The position numbers and the translations under genes were made by a program. A stretch of 64,000 nt of DNA, taken from SB25 sp029560875. GTDB lineage: Bacteria; Bacteroidota; Bacteroidia; Bacteroidales; Tenuifilaceae. The notes below the pieces were generated by a model that was given only the letters and a program-made list of their open reading frames with translations, was not told where the DNA came from and did not search any database. Positions 1-9,924 of the stretch are shown here, piece after piece (the stretch's first letter is position 1; each line of letters begins with the position of its first letter). The stretch spans positions 12,655 through 76,654 of the forward strand of contig DAOOPM010000019.1 in NCBI GenBank assembly GCA_035388225.1. The letters are read 5' to 3'.

Positions 1-1857
1 CTCATCGCCAGGGATTGGGTTACAGCATCGGGCAACAACGTACGAAGGATTTTCCTCGTCCACATTTTCGTTAAGCATGAATGGCTTTTTTGTGTCAATC
101 TTTAATGGCTTAGAAGAGTCTGTATCGTACTTGTGTTTTTTGCCTAGTTGCAGGCTCCAGTAATGAATCCATTTGTTTTTGGTGTTCTTTTTAAGGATGC
201 GCTTTAGGTTGTCGAGAGTAATTAACCCTGAACCAATTTTGCTATAAAGCTCGTCCTTAGAGTAAACCTCGTACGCCGGGAGAATTTTTTTGAAAACACG
301 CGACGAAGGTTGAACGCCAAGTTCATTTAATCTGTTTTCGAGGATGTCTTTTCCTTTCTCAATCCTATTTTTAGTTTCGGTTTTTAACGCGCCCTTAATG
401 GCTGCTTTTGCTTTCGCAGTTGTTGCATACTTGAGAAGTTCCCAAGTAGGTTTTTGCGACGATGCGGTGATGATTTCAATTTGGTCACCACTGTTGATTT
501 GGTAGCTGAGGGGAACCAATTTATGGTTTACCTTAGCACCAATAGCTTTATTTCCGACCTCGGTGTGTATTTCGAATGCAAAATCGAGCGCAGTAGAACC
601 TTTTGGTAAAGAGCGTGTTTCGCCCTTGGGTGTAAAAACAACTATCTCGGATGTGAAAAGGTTTAGTTTGAATTCGTCCAAAAACTCCAAGGCGTTTTCC
701 TGTGGGTTTTCGAGCATCTCTCGTACTCGTTTAATCCACTTATCCAGTTCATTTTCGTGACTTGAGGAATCTGTATCCTTGTACTTCCAATGGGCTGCAA
801 AACCTCGTTCTGCAATGTCGTCCATTCGGCGGGAGCGGATTTGCACCTCAACCCACTGTCCGTTGGGCCCCATGACTGTGCAATGCAATGCCTCGTATCC
901 ATTGGCTTTTGGGGTTGATACCCAATCGCGCAACCTATCTGGTTTTGGCTTGTAAATATCCGTAATAATTGAGTAGATATGCCAGCATTGTGTTTTTTCG
1001 GGTATATGAGGGTAAGGGTTAAATACTATGCGAATAGCCAGCAGGTCGTATATTTCCTCGAACGAAACGTTTTTCGATTGAATTTTTTTCCAAACAGAAT
1101 AAACCGATTTTGGACGTCCGTTAATTTCAAAATCGATGTTATTTTCTTCTAACTTTTTAATAATCGGTAACGAGAAATGGTTGATTTGCTGAATTCTACG
1201 TTTCTCGTTATCAGCTATTTTGCTTCTAATTTCGTCGTAAGCTTGGGGGAATCGGTATTTTAGGCTTAAGTCCTCTAGTTCTGTTTTAATGGCGTAAAGG
1301 CCAAGTCGGTGCGCAAGTGGGGCATAGAGGTAAATTGTTTCGCTGGCAATTTTCATTTGCTTATTGGTTGCCAGCGAGTCTAAGGTGCGCATATTGTGCA
1401 ACCTATCGGCAAGTTTTATGAGAATTACCCGAATATCATCAGCAAGCGTAAGAATTATCTTTCTGAAATTCTCGGCCTGTATGGTAGAGTTGGCATCAAA
1501 AACATCGGTAATTTTAGTAAGCCCGTCAATAATTGATGCTATTTTTTTTCCAAAGATTCGCTCAATGTCTTCAACGGTGTAATCGGTATCCTCCACAACA
1601 TCGTGCATAAGTGCACAGGCAGCAGCTTTTGCGCCAAGACCTATTTCGTGGGTTACAATTTTAGCTACTGCTATGGGATGAAGTATGTATGGCTCTCCAG
1701 ATTTCCGACGTACCCCCTTATGCGCCTCATTAGCAAGATTGAACGCTTTAATAATAAGGTTCCTATCCTCCTCTGAATTGCAACGAGTACATCCTCGAAG
1801 CATATCATCGAAATGCGATTGAATTAACAGTTTTTCCTCTTCGGTTTGAAGGTTCAT
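1..1857 (-). CDS. Bifunctional (p)ppGpp synthetase/hydrolase, RelA/SpoT family (3' end cut by window)
   Basis: Long RSH protein that makes and degrades the stringent-response alarmone (p)ppGpp. The ATG is at 1857 and 619 residues are visible; the reading frame is still open at base 1. In order: an HD hydrolase domain with the intact metal motif HDVVEDT (H85/D86), a synthetase domain (GYEALHCTVMG, EVQIRS, AAHWKYK around residues 320-360), a TGS domain (VVFTPKG onward), and the conserved cysteine segment RCCNPIPGDE at the edge. The C-terminal ACT domain expected of roughly 730-residue family members lies outside. An intact HD motif suggests a SpoT/Rel-type bifunctional enzyme. Divergence into RelA-only activity is unlikely. 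Confidence 0.95.
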   Translation of the reverse strand, partial: MNLQTEEEKLLIQSHFDDMLRGCTRCNSEEDRNLIIKAFNLANEAHKGVRRKSGEPYILHPIAVAKIVTHEIGLGAKAAACALMHDVVEDTDYTVEDIERIFGKKIASIIDGLTKITDVFDANSTIQAENFRKIILTLADDIRVILIKLADRLHNMRTLDSLATNKQMKIASETIYLYAPLAHRLGLYAIKTELEDLSLKYRFPQAYDEIRSKIADNEKRRIQQINHFSLPIIKKLEENNIDFEINGRPKSVYSVWKKIQSKNVSFEEIYDLLAIRIVFNPYPHIPEKTQCWHIYSIITDIYKPKPDRLRDWVSTPKANGYEALHCTVMGPNGQWVEVQIRSRRMDDIAERGFAAHWKYKDTDSSSHENELDKWIKRVREMLENPQENALEFLDEFKLNLFTSEIVVFTPKGETRSLPKGSTALDFAFEIHTEVGNKAIGAKVNHKLVPLSYQINSGDQIEIITASSQKPTWELLKYATTAKAKAAIKGALKTETKNRIEKGKDILENRLNELGVQPSSRVFKKILPAYEVYSKDELYSKIGSGLITLDNLKRILKKNTKNKWIHYWSLQLGKKHKYDTDSSKPLKIDTKKPFMLNENVDEENPSYVVARCCNPIPGDE

Positions 1858-1898
1858 AAATATTTGGCTAGTTATGTTTAACTTTTTTAGATGAGGCT

Positions 1899-3494
1899 TT
1901 ATTTAGGCGGATAGACAACGGATAGAGTGCCCGTACTTACCACATCGCCTAAATCGGAAGTGCTAACTACTATTCTGTAGGGATATACGCCCTCTTTTAC
2001 GAATTCTCCTTTGGAGTTTTTTCCATCCCATCCTTCGTTCCCATGATAAATTATTCCTCCCCATCGGTCGTAAATTGTTAGCTCAAATCGTGCATCGAAG
2101 CTAATAATTGGCTCAAATATGCTTCTTAACCGACCATTACCTCCTACCTGGCTTGTTGGAGCAATAGCATTGGGCATAATTACACCGGGTAGAATTTCTA
2201 TAATTATTTCGCGAGTTCGAACCATTGTGGCTATAGTGTTGTCGAACTCCAGTTCAAAGGCTTCGATATAGTATTTAAAAACAATTTTATAAAGTGGATT
2301 TTGTCCTTTAAAAGGGCTTAAATCATCTACGAAATAGTTGTCTGTTAACCATGATGCCACCAAAGTAAGCTCTCCTGGTCCATCAATATTATCGGTTTGT
2401 TTGTAGGCTCTTCTGTAAACATTGTAAACAACCTTGTTGTTAGCCCTATTGGGTTGGCGGACTCTATCTATCATAAGTGTGTCCCACTCAAGTTTTACCA
2501 GGGTTCCGTCCGATTTTCCTTTAGGGATAATTGTATTGCATAGGTTTGTGGTTTTAATCACGGCTTTGCAACCATTGTAAGCATCAACCTTATAGTAAAA
2601 TTTTCGAGTACGAGCAGCCCACATGTCGTTGGTGTCGACTGATAGTGTTTGGTTTGGGTTGGTGAATTTGTCAATAACTTTTGCACTAAAAATGCTTTTG
2701 TTGGTATCGGGACTTTCCCATCGAACCAATTCAAAATTACGAATTGCCGTAGCAGGGTCAATTTTGTAATGGATGGTAATCTTATTGTTCTCGGCAAGGA
2801 TAGAGTCGAGTGTCATGTAGGTGGGGTGGATTGCCATTTTTGAGTTGATGTAGTTTAGGTTGGAGTAGGTTGTGTAGGGTTGGTCTGTTCTGCGGGCTGT
2901 AATGTAAAAGTAGTAATCTTGATTCTCGTCAACATTTGTGATGCTATACCTGTTAGTGAATTTGTTGACATTGGCTAATAAAGTATATGCGGCCCAGTTG
3001 TTGTCGTGTCCCATATAAATTGAATAATCTTGATATATGCTGGTATTATTCCAGCCTTCGTAAAAATTCCAGGTTAAGTCAATTTTTGCATTGCAACTAT
3101 CGTATTGGCTTTGTAACCATATTTGTGCATGATGAGGGGTTATCCTGCTAGGCTCTGTTGGCCCTAAGGATGATATCTTATAAAACAACCGCGAAAGGTT
3201 TCCGTCGGCATTAACATCGGTGTACTGGAATGTGGTTTGGTTAACAGTGTCTATTTCTAAGTAGAAATCGTTGCCCAGAATATCTACAGTTCTGCGGTAG
3301 ATTATGTAACCAATTGGGTCTGGGTATTGGGGGTTAGGAGTAGGTGCAGTCCAGTATAGGGTTGGCTGTCCATTAGTAGGGTTTATGGTAAGATAGTTGA
3401 AAGTAGGCTCGTTGGGCTTGGTGTAAATTTGTGAGAAACTATCGACACACAGGGCCGAAAGAATGATTATTAGGGTAATTGCTTTTGTTTTCAT
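1899..3494 (-). CDS. Secreted protein with fibronectin III-like modules and T9SS type B sorting domain
   Basis: Exported protein of 531 residues. It begins with a Sec signal peptide (about residues 1-21). The middle is beta-rich, with FN3-like segments around residues 28-115 and in later repeats (PTLYWTAPTPNP; VYNVYRRAYK). The last ~90 residues match the gliding-motility-type C-terminal domain: PNAIAP, FELTIYDRWG, GWDGKNSKGEFV, GVYPYRIV. In this family that domain directs type IX secretion and surface release. No catalytic domain was recognised, so the role is probably structural or adhesive. It lies 41 bases downstream of relA/spoT on the same strand order (relA/spoT is further downstream). 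The start gives a clean signal peptide. Confidence 0.8.
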   Translation of the reverse strand: MKTKAITLIIILSALCVDSFSQIYTKPNEPTFNYLTINPTNGQPTLYWTAPTPNPQYPDPIGYIIYRRTVDILGNDFYLEIDTVNQTTFQYTDVNADGNLSRLFYKISSLGPTEPSRITPHHAQIWLQSQYDSCNAKIDLTWNFYEGWNNTSIYQDYSIYMGHDNNWAAYTLLANVNKFTNRYSITNVDENQDYYFYITARRTDQPYTTYSNLNYINSKMAIHPTYMTLDSILAENNKITIHYKIDPATAIRNFELVRWESPDTNKSIFSAKVIDKFTNPNQTLSVDTNDMWAARTRKFYYKVDAYNGCKAVIKTTNLCNTIIPKGKSDGTLVKLEWDTLMIDRVRQPNRANNKVVYNVYRRAYKQTDNIDGPGELTLVASWLTDNYFVDDLSPFKGQNPLYKIVFKYYIEAFELEFDNTIATMVRTREIIIEILPGVIMPNAIAPTSQVGGNGRLRSIFEPIISFDARFELTIYDRWGGIIYHGNEGWDGKNSKGEFVKEGVYPYRIVVSTSDLGDVVSTGTLSVVYPPK

Positions 3495-3563
3495 TTCTTT
3501 CCAATTTTAGTTTGGACAAACTCCATTTTAGCAGATAAAAACAACCTCAAGTATAGCAAACTT

Positions 3564-4862
3564 TTAAGTTGTTTCGAGCTTACCCGCCACGCTTTCTATA
3601 AAATCTTTCTGACTAAGGTATTTATTGGCAACATCCAAAAGCTCTGTGGATGAAACGCTTCTAATGGTATCAATTGTTCTTTCAAAGTAGGAAAAATCCA
3701 AATCATTGTACTCGTAAAGGCTAGCAATACTGTCAGCAATGGCAAACGGACCATCAAAAGTTCTTAAAACCTCTCCAATTAAATGGCTTTTTACAAGCTC
3801 GAGTTCAGTATCAGGAACTTTTTGTGTACAAAGCAAATCAATCTCCTTGTAGATTTCGCTCAAAGTATCCTTGGTAAAGTTGGCGCCAACTTCAGTTCCT
3901 ATAACAAAAACCGACGTTTCCTTGAATGGTAAAATTGTGGATGATATTCCGTATGTATAGCCTTTTTCCTCGCGAATATTACGCATAAGTCTCGACCCAA
4001 AATACCCTCCGAGTATTGTGTTCAATACCATAAATTTCGGAAAATCGATATGGTTTCGTTTAATCATTTGCTTTCCAACTCTGATGGCAGATTGTAGCGC
4101 ATCATTTTTATACGAGAATACCTTCTGTGGAGTTTGTAAAGTTGTGGGTAGAATTATTTTGTTGGTTTCAACAGATGTCCCGAAGGGCGTTTTACCTAGA
4201 ATTTCTTCCACAATTTTAATTTCCTTGTAGGATATTTTGCCAGAAAGAATTATTAGGCAGTTACTCGAAGTGTGATAGTTGTCGTGAAAATGGGCGATAA
4301 AGTTTCGCTGTAATAAATCGAAATCATCAGGTGTTGCATATGCTCCGTAAGGATGTTTGTTGCTAAATAAGGTGCTAAAGAAGTTTTGTCTTGCAACAGT
4401 AACAACTTTTTCTAACTCAACTATTAGTGCTTGCTTACCTTTCTTTTTAAAAATATCCAATTCGTGTTCGGGGTATATTGGGTTGTAAATCATATCACCG
4501 AGCACGCCCAATGATTGCTCCAAGAACTTGTTGGTGGAGTAAAGTGTAAGCGACGCAAAGTCCCTGTCGAATGAGTGCTCTGGAAAACTGCCGTAAAAAT
4601 CGAATTGCTCGGCAATCTGTTGCGATGTTCTTGTTTTTGTTCCCTCGCTAAGCAGCGATACTGCACCTCTAGCCGAGAGTGATTGGTTTTGATAGCGAGT
4701 TCCTGCGTCAAAAATTATCTCAATTTTAGCTACATCCTGAGTTCCTGCATTAACCACAATTAGCTGTGCACCGTTTGCCAACCTTATTTGTTGGGCTTGA
4801 GGAATAGTAATTTTCCCTGTGGTCTTTTTCTCTGGTGCTTTCGTTCTATCGAGCATTGCCAT
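3564..4862 (-). CDS. M16 family peptidase, non-catalytic partner subunit
   Basis: Second gene of an M16 pair, 432 residues. Where the partner carries the zinc motif HxxEH, this protein has AVSLLSEG, so it cannot bind zinc in that way. It does keep the R/Y substrate-binding signature near residue 300 (REEKGYTYGIS), which in heterodimeric M16 enzymes (mitochondrial processing peptidase type) is supplied by the inactive subunit. The gap to the upstream catalytic gene is only 5 bases, so they are co-transcribed and very probably form a heterodimer. No obvious signal peptide is visible, suggesting the cytoplasm or an unrecognised export route. Confidence 0.88.
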   Translation of the reverse strand: MAMLDRTKAPEKKTTGKITIPQAQQIRLANGAQLIVVNAGTQDVAKIEIIFDAGTRYQNQSLSARGAVSLLSEGTKTRTSQQIAEQFDFYGSFPEHSFDRDFASLTLYSTNKFLEQSLGVLGDMIYNPIYPEHELDIFKKKGKQALIVELEKVVTVARQNFFSTLFSNKHPYGAYATPDDFDLLQRNFIAHFHDNYHTSSNCLIILSGKISYKEIKIVEEILGKTPFGTSVETNKIILPTTLQTPQKVFSYKNDALQSAIRVGKQMIKRNHIDFPKFMVLNTILGGYFGSRLMRNIREEKGYTYGISSTILPFKETSVFVIGTEVGANFTKDTLSEIYKEIDLLCTQKVPDTELELVKSHLIGEVLRTFDGPFAIADSIASLYEYNDLDFSYFERTIDTIRSVSSTELLDVANKYLSQKDFIESVAGKLETT

Positions 4863-4867
4863 TGTGG

Positions 4868-6112
4868 TTATTTGTTTTGATTCGATTTGTAGTAAAGTGT
4901 TGAGCAGTTATCCTCTTTAAGGATTTTTTGAGCAATAGTCTGGATATGCTCAGGTGTAACGCTTCTGTATTTTTGAACCTCGAGGTTGATGCTATTAGCA
5001 TCGCCCAGCAATTCGTAGAACGCAAGATTCATTGCTTTGTTGAGTACACTGGTTTCCTCGAAAGTGAAATTCGATTCATATTTGTTTTGAACCTTCTCAA
5101 GTTCGTATGCCGAAACGGGTTCGTTTTGCAATACGGAAATTTCTTCGTTAATGGCAATCTCAGCCTGTTCGTATGTGGTTGTGGGGTATAGTTGACCAGT
5201 TATTATAAATAATCCCGCATCAATATCACCAGTAATATATGCATTTACATTGCTGAACAGTTGTTTTTCCTTTACCAGCCTTTGGTAAAGTCGTGCCGAT
5301 TTGCCGTTCGAGAGCAAATCCGACATTAAATCGGTTGCCGGAAAATCGGCATGATTCCTATTGCACATGTGGTATGCCTTGTATATGGCGTTGAAAGGAA
5401 CATCGCGCTCAATTTCCAGCTTGCGTGGCGATGTTTGGGTCGGCTCTTTAGGAAGATTGCGTTCAACAACATCCCTTTTTCCAATTGGGCCAAACCATTT
5501 GTTGGTTAACTCAATAATTGCGTTTGGTTCAATAGGTCCCGCAACACACAGAATGGAGTTGTTTGGTGCGTAATGGCTATAAAAAAAATTCTTTACATCA
5601 TTTAAGGTTGCGCTCTTAATGTGCTCCACCGATTTGCCAATTGTAGCCCACATGTAAGGGTGTACTTTGTAGGCCAATGGCCTTAGGTGTAGCCAGACTT
5701 CGCCGTAAGGTTGATTTAGGTATCGTTGGTTGAATTCCTCCACAACAACATTGCGCTGAACATCTAAGCTTTTCTTGGTAAAAGCAAGGCTAAGCATTCT
5801 GTCGCTTTCAAGCCAAAAGGCAGTTTCAATATTTTCAACGGGAAGAGTTAAGTAGTAATTTGTTATGTCGTTATTGGTAAATGCGTTATTTTCTCCTCCT
5901 ACTCTTTCTAGTGGCTCGTCGTAAACGGGTATGTTTACTGAGCCTCCAAACATTAAATGCTCAAAAAGGTGTGCGAATCCTGTTTTTTCGGGGTGCTCAT
6001 CTTTGGCTCCAACATTGTAAAGCAAGTTAAACGAAGCAATTGGCGTGCTAAAATCCTGGTGGATTAATAGTTTTAAGCCATTCGGAAGAGTATGTTTAAT
6101 AACCTCAATCAT
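4868..6112 (-). CDS. M16 family zinc peptidase, catalytic subunit
   Basis: Zinc metallopeptidase of the insulinase/processing peptidase family, 414 residues. The inverted zinc motif is intact: HLFEH at residues 48-52, followed about 70 residues later by the third ligand region VVVEEFNQR (E125/E126). The C-terminal half is the usual M16 inactive fold. It is the first gene of a two-gene operon with the non-catalytic M16 subunit directly downstream. Family members degrade peptides or process small proteins; the substrate here is unknown. The start at 6112 places the catalytic domain at the very N terminus with no signal peptide. Confidence 0.9.
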   Translation of the reverse strand: MIEVIKHTLPNGLKLLIHQDFSTPIASFNLLYNVGAKDEHPEKTGFAHLFEHLMFGGSVNIPVYDEPLERVGGENNAFTNNDITNYYLTLPVENIETAFWLESDRMLSLAFTKKSLDVQRNVVVEEFNQRYLNQPYGEVWLHLRPLAYKVHPYMWATIGKSVEHIKSATLNDVKNFFYSHYAPNNSILCVAGPIEPNAIIELTNKWFGPIGKRDVVERNLPKEPTQTSPRKLEIERDVPFNAIYKAYHMCNRNHADFPATDLMSDLLSNGKSARLYQRLVKEKQLFSNVNAYITGDIDAGLFIITGQLYPTTTYEQAEIAINEEISVLQNEPVSAYELEKVQNKYESNFTFEETSVLNKAMNLAFYELLGDANSINLEVQKYRSVTPEHIQTIAQKILKEDNCSTLYYKSNQNK

Positions 6113-6325
6113 AATTTAATTTTCGACTTTTAAAAAAGTACAGTAAATTTGGATAAAAATAGGATTGAACCTCCTTGCAAATCTGTTTACAACCCATTAT
6201 AAATTTGTTCAATCCTCTTTGTAAGTAAATACCTAATTTAGTTTGTTGTATTTGTAGTTTCAAAAATAACCATTTTTGGTGATGTTGCTTTGATTTATGT
6301 TTAATTTTAGGATTATTTGTTTAAA

Positions 6326-8104
6326 ATGAGGTTGTTAATTAATAAGTTGTTGAATTCACTCTGGATTTCTATTCGGAGACTTGGTGAGCGTCGGGTTACT
6401 CTGATTCTGAGTTTGGTTATTGGCATTTTGAGTGGTTTTGCCGCGGTTGTACTTAAGAATACCGTTCATATTACCCATGCATTTCTTCAGGAATCGTTGC
6501 CTAAGGATTCGGCTAACTATTTGTTTTTGGCATTACCTGCAGTGGGTATTCTCCTAACAATTCTTTTTATAAAATTCTTTGTGAAGGATAATATTGGTCA
6601 TGGTGTTTCTCGCATTCTTTACTCCATTTCAAGGCAAAACAGCCGATTGAAGTCTCACAACGCCTACAGTTCAATTGTATCGAGCACAATGACAATTGGT
6701 TTTGGTGGTTCCGTTGGAGCCGAGGCTCCAATTGTGCTTACCGGTGCAGCCATTGGCTCCAATATTGGGCAATTCTTTAGAATGAACTACAAGACTTTAA
6801 CCTTGCTAATTGGTTGTGGCGCTGCAGGTGCAATTGCGTCAATCTTTAATGCACCCTTGGCCGGCTTGGTGTTTACGCTAGAGGTATTGATGCTCGATTT
6901 AACAACCGCTTCAATTATTCCATTGCTTATTTCAGCTGTTTCGGCAACTACTGTATCGTACTTCTTTTTGGGTCGTGAAGTGGTTTTTGCCTACGAGGTG
7001 GTTCGTCCGTTTCAACTCCATAATATTCCATACTTTGTCTTCTTAGGAATCTTTTGCGGATTCGTTTCGCTATACTTTATGCGCACAGTAATGCGCGTGG
7101 AGAAGCGTTTTGGTAAAGTAACCAATCCTTACAAGAAATGGATTATTGGGAGTATTGCGCTTGGTGTGCTTATTTTTATTTTTCCACCTTTATATGGAGA
7201 GGGATACGAAGTGCTCCATGCCTTGCTCGACGGACGTTCGAGTGTGATTTTTGAGAATAGTTTATTTTACTCTTTTCAGGATAACTACTGGTTGCTCCTT
7301 GTCGCTCTTGCTTTACTTATTGGGGTTAAAGCCATTGCAACCGCAGTAACGACCGGTTCTGGTGGAGTAGGTGGTACATTTGCTCCAACACTATTCATTG
7401 GTGGTGTTTCTGGCTTTTTTGTGGCTCGATTAATTAATCAGTTCAACTTCATTGATGTTTCTGAAAGTAACTTTACGCTAATAGGAATGGCTGGTACAAT
7501 GGCAGGAGTTATGCACGCACCATTAACAGCGATTTTTTTAATAGCTGAAATTACGGGCGGTTATGCGCTTTTTGTTCCTTTAATAATTACGTCGACCATT
7601 TCATTTTTAACAATGATGTACTTTGAGCCTCACTCAATTTACACTAAAGGATTGGCGAAAAGAGGTGAACTTATTACACACCATAAGGATAAAGCCGTGC
7701 TTACATTACTTCAGGTTGGAAAGGTTATAGAGAATGATTTTATTAAGTTAAACCCCGATGAAACTCTTGGTGATTTGGTCAAAAAAATCAGCAAATCCAA
7801 ACGCAATATTTTTCCCGTTACAACTAATGATGATGTATTTGTTGGGGTTGTGTCGTTGGATGATATACGCCCAATTATGTTCGATACAGAGGTTTACGAA
7901 TCGGTTTCTGTTAAGGAGTTAATGAATGTACCACCCGACTTTATCTCCACTAAGGAGTCCATGGATTCGGTAATGCGTAAGTTTGAGGAGTCGGGTGCAT
8001 GGAATTTACCAGTTCTGGAGGGTAATAAGTATGTTGGATTTGTTTCAAAATCAAAAATATTCTCAGCTTATCGCGATGTTTTAATACAGTTTTCCGACGA
8101 GTAG
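6326..8104 (+). CDS. ClC-type chloride channel with C-terminal CBS domain pair
   Basis: Integral membrane chloride channel/transporter, 592 residues from the ATG at 6326 (an in-frame TTG lies at 6317). Signatures: GHGVS (residues 91-95) in place of GSGIP, GSVGAEAP with the gating glutamate E133, NAPLAGLVFTLEV (175-187), and GGVGGTFAP. Two CBS domains fill the last ~130 residues and probably bind nucleotides to regulate the pore. At the position of the internal proton glutamate of CLC-ec1 (E203) the residue is valine (V187), as in known ClC channels, which argues for a channel rather than a 2Cl-/H+ exchanger. It stands alone, upstream of a receiver-domain gene. Confidence 0.9.
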   Translation: MRLLINKLLNSLWISIRRLGERRVTLILSLVIGILSGFAAVVLKNTVHITHAFLQESLPKDSANYLFLALPAVGILLTILFIKFFVKDNIGHGVSRILYSISRQNSRLKSHNAYSSIVSSTMTIGFGGSVGAEAPIVLTGAAIGSNIGQFFRMNYKTLTLLIGCGAAGAIASIFNAPLAGLVFTLEVLMLDLTTASIIPLLISAVSATTVSYFFLGREVVFAYEVVRPFQLHNIPYFVFLGIFCGFVSLYFMRTVMRVEKRFGKVTNPYKKWIIGSIALGVLIFIFPPLYGEGYEVLHALLDGRSSVIFENSLFYSFQDNYWLLLVALALLIGVKAIATAVTTGSGGVGGTFAPTLFIGGVSGFFVARLINQFNFIDVSESNFTLIGMAGTMAGVMHAPLTAIFLIAEITGGYALFVPLIITSTISFLTMMYFEPHSIYTKGLAKRGELITHHKDKAVLTLLQVGKVIENDFIKLNPDETLGDLVKKISKSKRNIFPVTTNDDVFVGVVSLDDIRPIMFDTEVYESVSVKELMNVPPDFISTKESMDSVMRKFEESGAWNLPVLEGNKYVGFVSKSKIFSAYRDVLIQFSDE

Positions 8105-8118
8105 AAATTTATTTCAAC

Positions 8119-8126
8119 TAAATTTG
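8119..8126 (+). promoter_or_regulatory. Candidate -7 box for the receiver gene
   Basis: TAAATTTG matches the Bacteroidetes sigma -7 consensus TAnnTTTG and sits 41 bases before the receiver ATG. No TTG is seen at the expected -33 position, so support is weak. Confidence 0.28.
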
Positions 8127-8166
8127 AGTGTTATTTGTTTATCTGTAACATTTTAAACCGATTACT

Positions 8167-8568
8167 ATGGCCACCCTGGATATTTCAAAAATAGAAGGAT
8201 TAAGAATTCTGGTTATAGAGGATGATACCGTGAGTAGAATCTTTCTTAGGGAACTACTAACACCCACTCAGGCTCAAATTGATTATGCAAAATCGGGTTA
8301 CGAGGCAACGCAGTATATGGCTAAGAATTCACCTCCTGACATTATTCTGCTCGATTTGCGACTCCCCGATATAGATGGGGTTGAATTGGCTCAAAAGTTT
8401 TTGGCCGATAACCCTAAACTTACAATTATAGCTCAAACTGCTTATGTTTCTGTAGGACAGGAGGAGCGCTGTAAAAATGCAGGAATTAAAACGTTCCTAG
8501 CAAAACCACTTAAAAAAACTCAGCTTATTGAATTGCTATTACAATTTGCTAAGGAACATATAAAATAA
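8167..8568 (+). CDS. Stand-alone response regulator receiver protein
   Basis: Single CheY-like receiver domain of 133 residues with no output domain. Key residues are in place: acidic pocket E18/D19/D20 (VIEDD), phospho-acceptor D63 (LLDLRLPD), T91 (IAQTAY) and K113 (FLAKPLKK). Such proteins act as phosphorelay intermediates or as diffusible partners of hybrid kinases. No kinase is adjacent. The receiver of the hybrid sensor at 26708-29059 shares the MDLRL/AQTAY style of sequence, which is typical of hybrid-kinase receivers and does not prove a link. Its own -7-like box lies 41 bases upstream. Confidence 0.9.
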   Translation: MATLDISKIEGLRILVIEDDTVSRIFLRELLTPTQAQIDYAKSGYEATQYMAKNSPPDIILLDLRLPDIDGVELAQKFLADNPKLTIIAQTAYVSVGQEERCKNAGIKTFLAKPLKKTQLIELLLQFAKEHIK

Positions 8569-8599
8569 TTTCACCAACAGAATTAAAGCACTAATTTTG
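8569..8599 (+). promoter_or_regulatory. Candidate promoter for glyA
   Basis: A -7 box TAATTTTG at 8592-8599 fits TAnnTTTG; TTT at 8569-8571 is 20 bases upstream, near the -33 TTG position. It falls in the short gap before glyA, with 22 bases to the ATG. Confidence 0.42.
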
Positions 8600-8621
8600 C
8601 CTAAATTTTAAACTTACGATA

Positions 8622-9902
8622 ATGACACGCGATACACAAATCTTTGAACTTATTGAGAAAGAGCGTCAGCGACAAATGCATGGAATTGAGCTGATTGCTT
8701 CTGAGAATTTTGTTAGCCCACAGGTGCTTGAAGCTATGGGGTCAGTTATGACCAACAAGTACGCGGAGGGTTATCCTGGAGCACGCTACTATGGCGGTTG
8801 CGAAGTGGTTGACCAATCTGAACAACTTGCCATTGATAGGTTGAAAAAACTTTTCGATGCTGAGTATGCTAACGTACAGCCTCACTCAGGCGCACAGGCT
8901 AACATGGCTGTTTTCATGGCGGTTCTTAAGCCTGGCGATACTTTTCTTGGTTTAGACCTATCTCATGGTGGTCACTTATCACACGGTTCTCCAGTAAACT
9001 TCTCTGGTATGTGGTACAAGGCTGTATCGTATGGAGTAAAACAGGAAACTGGCCGTGTTGACTACGATATGATGGAGCGTGTTGCCCTTGAGCAAAAACC
9101 AAAGTTAATTGTTGGTGGTGCTTCGGCTTATTCACGTGAGTGGGATTACAAGCGTATGCGTGAGATTGCTGACAAGATTGGCGCATTACTTATGATTGAT
9201 ATGGCACACCCTGCAGGTTTAATTGCTGCTGGTTTGCTCGATAACCCTGTTAAGTATGCTCATATTGTAACATCTACAACCCACAAAACTTTACGTGGCC
9301 CACGTGGTGGTATTATTTTGATGGGTAAAGATTTTCCAAATCCTTGGGGATTAACTACTCCTAAAGGTGAGGTTAAGATGATGTCGCAAATTCTTAACTC
9401 AAGTGTATTCCCTGGCGTTCAAGGTGGACCGCTAGAACATGTAATTGCTGCTAAAGCAGTTGCTTTTGGCGAGGCTTTAGCTCCTGAGTACAAAACGTAC
9501 CAACAGCAAGTTAAGAAAAACGCAGCAGTCCTTGCCGATGCTTTTATCAAAAAGGGTTACAAGGTTATTTCCGACGGTACCGATAACCACTCAATGCTAA
9601 TTGATTTGCGTACAAAATTCCCTGAACTTACAGGTAAAAAGGCTGAGAATACACTAGTATTAGCCGATATCACCATCAATAAGAATATGGTTCCTTACGA
9701 TAGCCGTTCTCCTTTCCAAACCTCTGGAATACGTGTTGGAACTCCTGCAATTTCAACTCGTGGTTTAAAGGAAGTTCATATGCCAATTATTGTTGATTTA
9801 ATTGACAGGGTACTATCAAACATCGATAATGAGGCTGTTATTGCTGAGGTAAGAGCCGAGGTAAATAAACTAATGAAAGATTTTCCATTGTTTGCTTGGT
9901 AG
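8622..9902 (+). CDS. glyA: Serine hydroxymethyltransferase
   Basis: PLP enzyme that interconverts serine and glycine while charging tetrahydrofolate with a one-carbon unit, in the cytoplasm. The 426-residue length is standard. Hallmarks are visible: YAEGYPGARYYGG near residue 47, PHSGAQAN near 87, the PLP pocket IDMAHPAGL near 192, and the Schiff-base lysine K222 in THKTLRGPRGG. The C-terminal domain ends normally. It has its own candidate promoter and a strong terminator right after the stop, so it is probably a single-gene transcript. Confidence 0.98.
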   Translation: MTRDTQIFELIEKERQRQMHGIELIASENFVSPQVLEAMGSVMTNKYAEGYPGARYYGGCEVVDQSEQLAIDRLKKLFDAEYANVQPHSGAQANMAVFMAVLKPGDTFLGLDLSHGGHLSHGSPVNFSGMWYKAVSYGVKQETGRVDYDMMERVALEQKPKLIVGGASAYSREWDYKRMREIADKIGALLMIDMAHPAGLIAAGLLDNPVKYAHIVTSTTHKTLRGPRGGIILMGKDFPNPWGLTTPKGEVKMMSQILNSSVFPGVQGGPLEHVIAAKAVAFGEALAPEYKTYQQQVKKNAAVLADAFIKKGYKVISDGTDNHSMLIDLRTKFPELTGKKAENTLVLADITINKNMVPYDSRSPFQTSGIRVGTPAISTRGLKEVHMPIIVDLIDRVLSNIDNEAVIAEVRAEVNKLMKDFPLFAW

Positions 9903-9924
9903 TCTTTTGCAAATATTCCTGTTA

